64,000 bases of DNA. Source: Pseudalgibacter ostreae. Lineage in GTDB: Bacteria; Bacteroidota; Bacteroidia; Flavobacteriales; Flavobacteriaceae. The notes under the pieces are model-generated. The model searched no databases. It saw only the letters and a list, made by a program, of their open reading frames with translations, and was not told the origin of the DNA. A program made the position numbers and the translations under genes. Numbering within the stretch: position 1 is the stretch's first letter; each line of letters opens with the position of its first letter. The stretch covers positions 1 through 64,000 of the forward strand of contig NZ_JBHMFC010000021.1 of NCBI RefSeq assembly GCF_042427585.1, written 5' to 3'. Positions 62,492-64,000 of this stretch are shown here, piece by piece.

Positions 62492-63334
62492 ATGAGTACT
62501 ACCTACGAAGTAAGATACGCAGCTTCTCCTAGAGAAGTAAAAAGAATGGATACTACAGAGCTTAGGGATGAGTTTTTAGTAAAAGATTTAATGGTAAAAG
62601 ACGGAATACACTGGGTGTATTCACATTATGATAGGTTTATGGTTGCTGGTATTGTTCCAACAAACAAAACGGTTGTTTTGGAAACCATCGATGCTTTAAA
62701 ATCTGAATTTTTTCTTCAAAGAAGAGAATTAGGGATTATCAATATAGGTGATACAGGAACAATTTCTGTAGATGGTACAGATTATGTTTTGGAGCATAAA
62801 GAAGCATTATATCTAGGTCAAGGTAATAAAGAAGTTTCTTTTTCTAGTAAATCGTCCAGTAAACCTGCCAAATTTTATTTGAATTCAACACCGGCACACA
62901 AATCGTTCCCTAATAAAAAGATTGGAGCGGATGATGTTGAGGTTATAGAATTGGGGTCTGCAGAAACAGCCAATGCAAGAACATTGAGAAAATATATAGT
63001 AAATAGCGTTGTAGATGTTTGCCAATTGCAAATGGGAATGACGACTTTAAAGCCAGGAAGCTCATGGAATACCATGCCTGCACACGTTCATGATAGACGT
63101 ATGGAAGTTTACTTTTACTTTGAAGTACAAGAAGATCAAGCCGTTTGTCATTTCATGGGAGAGCCTCAAGAAACCAGACATATTTGGATGGCCAATAACG
63201 AAGCTGTTATTTCGCCACCATGGTCTGTTCACTCTGGATCAGGAACAAGCAGTTATACTTTTATTTGGGGTATGGCAGGCGAGAACTTAGATTATGGCGA
63301 TATGGATGTATGTAAAATAAACGAATTAAAATAA
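62492..63334 (+). CDS. kduI: 5-dehydro-4-deoxy-D-glucuronate isomerase
   Basis: 280 aa cupin-fold isomerase. The metal-binding residues are visible in NTMPAHVHDRRMEVYFYF (His-x-His and Glu) and SPPWSVHSG (His). Converts 4-deoxy-L-threo-5-hexosulose uronate (the ring-opened unsaturated uronate) to 3-deoxy-D-glycero-2,5-hexodiulosonate. Followed by kduD after 25 bases. It indicates breakdown of pectin-, ulvan- or glycosaminoglycan-derived uronates. Confidence 0.95.
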   Translation: MSTTYEVRYAASPREVKRMDTTELRDEFLVKDLMVKDGIHWVYSHYDRFMVAGIVPTNKTVVLETIDALKSEFFLQRRELGIINIGDTGTISVDGTDYVLEHKEALYLGQGNKEVSFSSKSSSKPAKFYLNSTPAHKSFPNKKIGADDVEVIELGSAETANARTLRKYIVNSVVDVCQLQMGMTTLKPGSSWNTMPAHVHDRRMEVYFYFEVQEDQAVCHFMGEPQETRHIWMANNEAVISPPWSVHSGSGTSSYTFIWGMAGENLDYGDMDVCKINELK

Positions 63335-63359
63335 ACACTTAAAATAAACAATTATATAT

Positions 63360-64000
63360 GTCAATTAACTTATTTGATTTAACAGGAAAAATAGCTTTGG
63401 TTACTGGTGCCGTTCACGGTTTAGGTATGGCCATGGCGAAAGGATTAGGAAACGCGGGTGCAACTATTGTGGTAAACAATAACTCTAATGATGCTTTAGA
63501 AGAAGCTGTGGCCGAGTATAAAGCGGCAGGCTTAAAAGCATATGGTTATGTTTTTGATGTAACAGATGATAAAGCTGTTGAAGAAGCTATCGCAAAGATT
63601 GAAAAAGAAGTTGGTCCTATTGATATTTTGGTAAACAATGCGGGGATTATCAAAAGAACGCCTATTGTTGAAATGGAAACTAAAGACTTTGAACTTGTTA
63701 TTAAAGTAGATTTAGTAGGGCCATTTATAGTATCTAAATATGTTGCAAAAGGCATGATAGCACGCGGTGGTGGTAAAATTATCAACATTTGCTCTATGAT
63801 GAGTGAGCTGGGTAGAGATTCTGTAAGCGCATATGCTGCTGCAAAAGGTGGTTTGAAAATGTTAACTAGAAGTATGGCTACAGAATGGGCTAAATTCAAT
63901 ATTCAAACCAATGGTATTGGACCAGGATACTTCGCAACAAGCCAAACAGCGCCTATTCGTGTAGACGGACACCCTTTTAACGAGTTTATTATGGGAAGAA
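63360..64000 (+). CDS. kduD: 2-dehydro-3-deoxy-D-gluconate 5-dehydrogenase (partial)
   Basis: Short-chain dehydrogenase cut by the window end after about 213 codons. INLFDLTGKIALVTGAVHGLGMAM has the NAD-binding TGxxxGxG; NNAGIIKRTP and YAAAKGGLKML give the NAG motif and catalytic Tyr-Lys; a Ser lies in SMMSELGRDS. Reduces the KduI product to 2-keto-3-deoxygluconate, the substrate of kdgK. The related gluconate 5-dehydrogenase is an alternative; kduI next door decides for KduD. Confidence 0.9.

Noticed and set aside
1..64000. tRNA, rRNA, tmRNA, riboswitch or CRISPR sequences
   Set aside because: I scanned the intergenic regions and found no clover-leaf, T-loop consensus, direct-repeat array or riboswitch core. 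A covariance-model search would be decisive.
1..64000. Mobile elements or prophage
   Set aside because: No transposase, integrase, terminal inverted repeats with target duplication, or phage gene was recognised; all genes fit a chromosomal backbone.

Overview
The window looks like chromosome from a marine-type member of the Flavobacteriaceae (Bacteroidota). The DNA is visibly AT-rich. Several genes are preceded by the Bacteroidota promoter signature TAnnTTTG, sometimes with TTG about 18-19 bases further upstream. Ribosome-binding sites are weak, and gene families typical of the group are present (bacillithiol BshC, LysM/periplasmic-binding fusion, a SurA-type isomerase trio, menaquinone genes, a ParE/ParC pair of flavobacterial size). 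I see no tRNA, rRNA, insertion sequence, prophage or CRISPR array; most of the window is ordinary chromosomal backbone.

Layout. 1-7.5 kb: hisS, a DUF3820 protein, a LysM lipid- or wall-associated receptor-like protein, guaA and bshC. 7.7-13.9 kb: a carboxypeptidase-regulatory-like surface protein, a tightly coupled pair (heme-type N-oxygenase of the YqcI/GntA family plus a DUF1989 protein), a DUF421 membrane protein, a Na+/Ca2+ exchanger and MgtE. 14-18.3 kb: a TolC / HlyD / ABC-2 permease export operon, with a Crp/Fnr-type regulator gene directly upstream and a perfect FNR-type box in between. 18.4-26.6 kb: an octaheme cytochrome c lipoprotein with HEAT and TPR repeats, a small conserved protein, three consecutive parvulin/SurA-type periplasmic chaperone genes and a MoxR ATPase. 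26.9-33.9 kb: aconitase, mazG, dnaK with a sigma-54-like promoter, and a nitronate monooxygenase behind a dyad-rich control region. 35-41.8 kb: an esterase, a menaquinone block (thioesterase, isochorismate synthase, menD), a DUF2853 protein, ychF and an SRPBCC protein. 42.6-56.8 kb: parE-parC, miaA, a voltage-gated K+ channel, an exonuclease/GIY-YIG fusion, a YggS-type PLP protein, a hydroxyacyl-CoA dehydrogenase, an oxidoreductase, pcm, smpB and lpdA.

56.9-64 kb is a uronate (pectin-, ulvan- or alginate-type) catabolic locus cut off by the window end: kduI and kduD convert unsaturated uronate to 2-keto-3-deoxygluconate (KDG), kdgK phosphorylates it, and eda cleaves KDPG to pyruvate and glyceraldehyde-3-phosphate. 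A phosphofructokinase whose active-site residues match the pyrophosphate-dependent type lies between kdgK and eda. Two LacI-family regulators sit in the middle, each beside its own palindromic operator, and the operators overlap recognisable promoter elements.

The most interesting items are the N-oxygenase/DUF1989 pair as a candidate guanidino-compound pathway, the LacI operators, the FNR-box/export circuit, the PPi-type phosphofructokinase in the KDG operon, and two otherwise intact genes (miaA and an exonuclease) that have no ATG, GTG or TTG available upstream of their essential N-terminal motifs and probably start at ATT.
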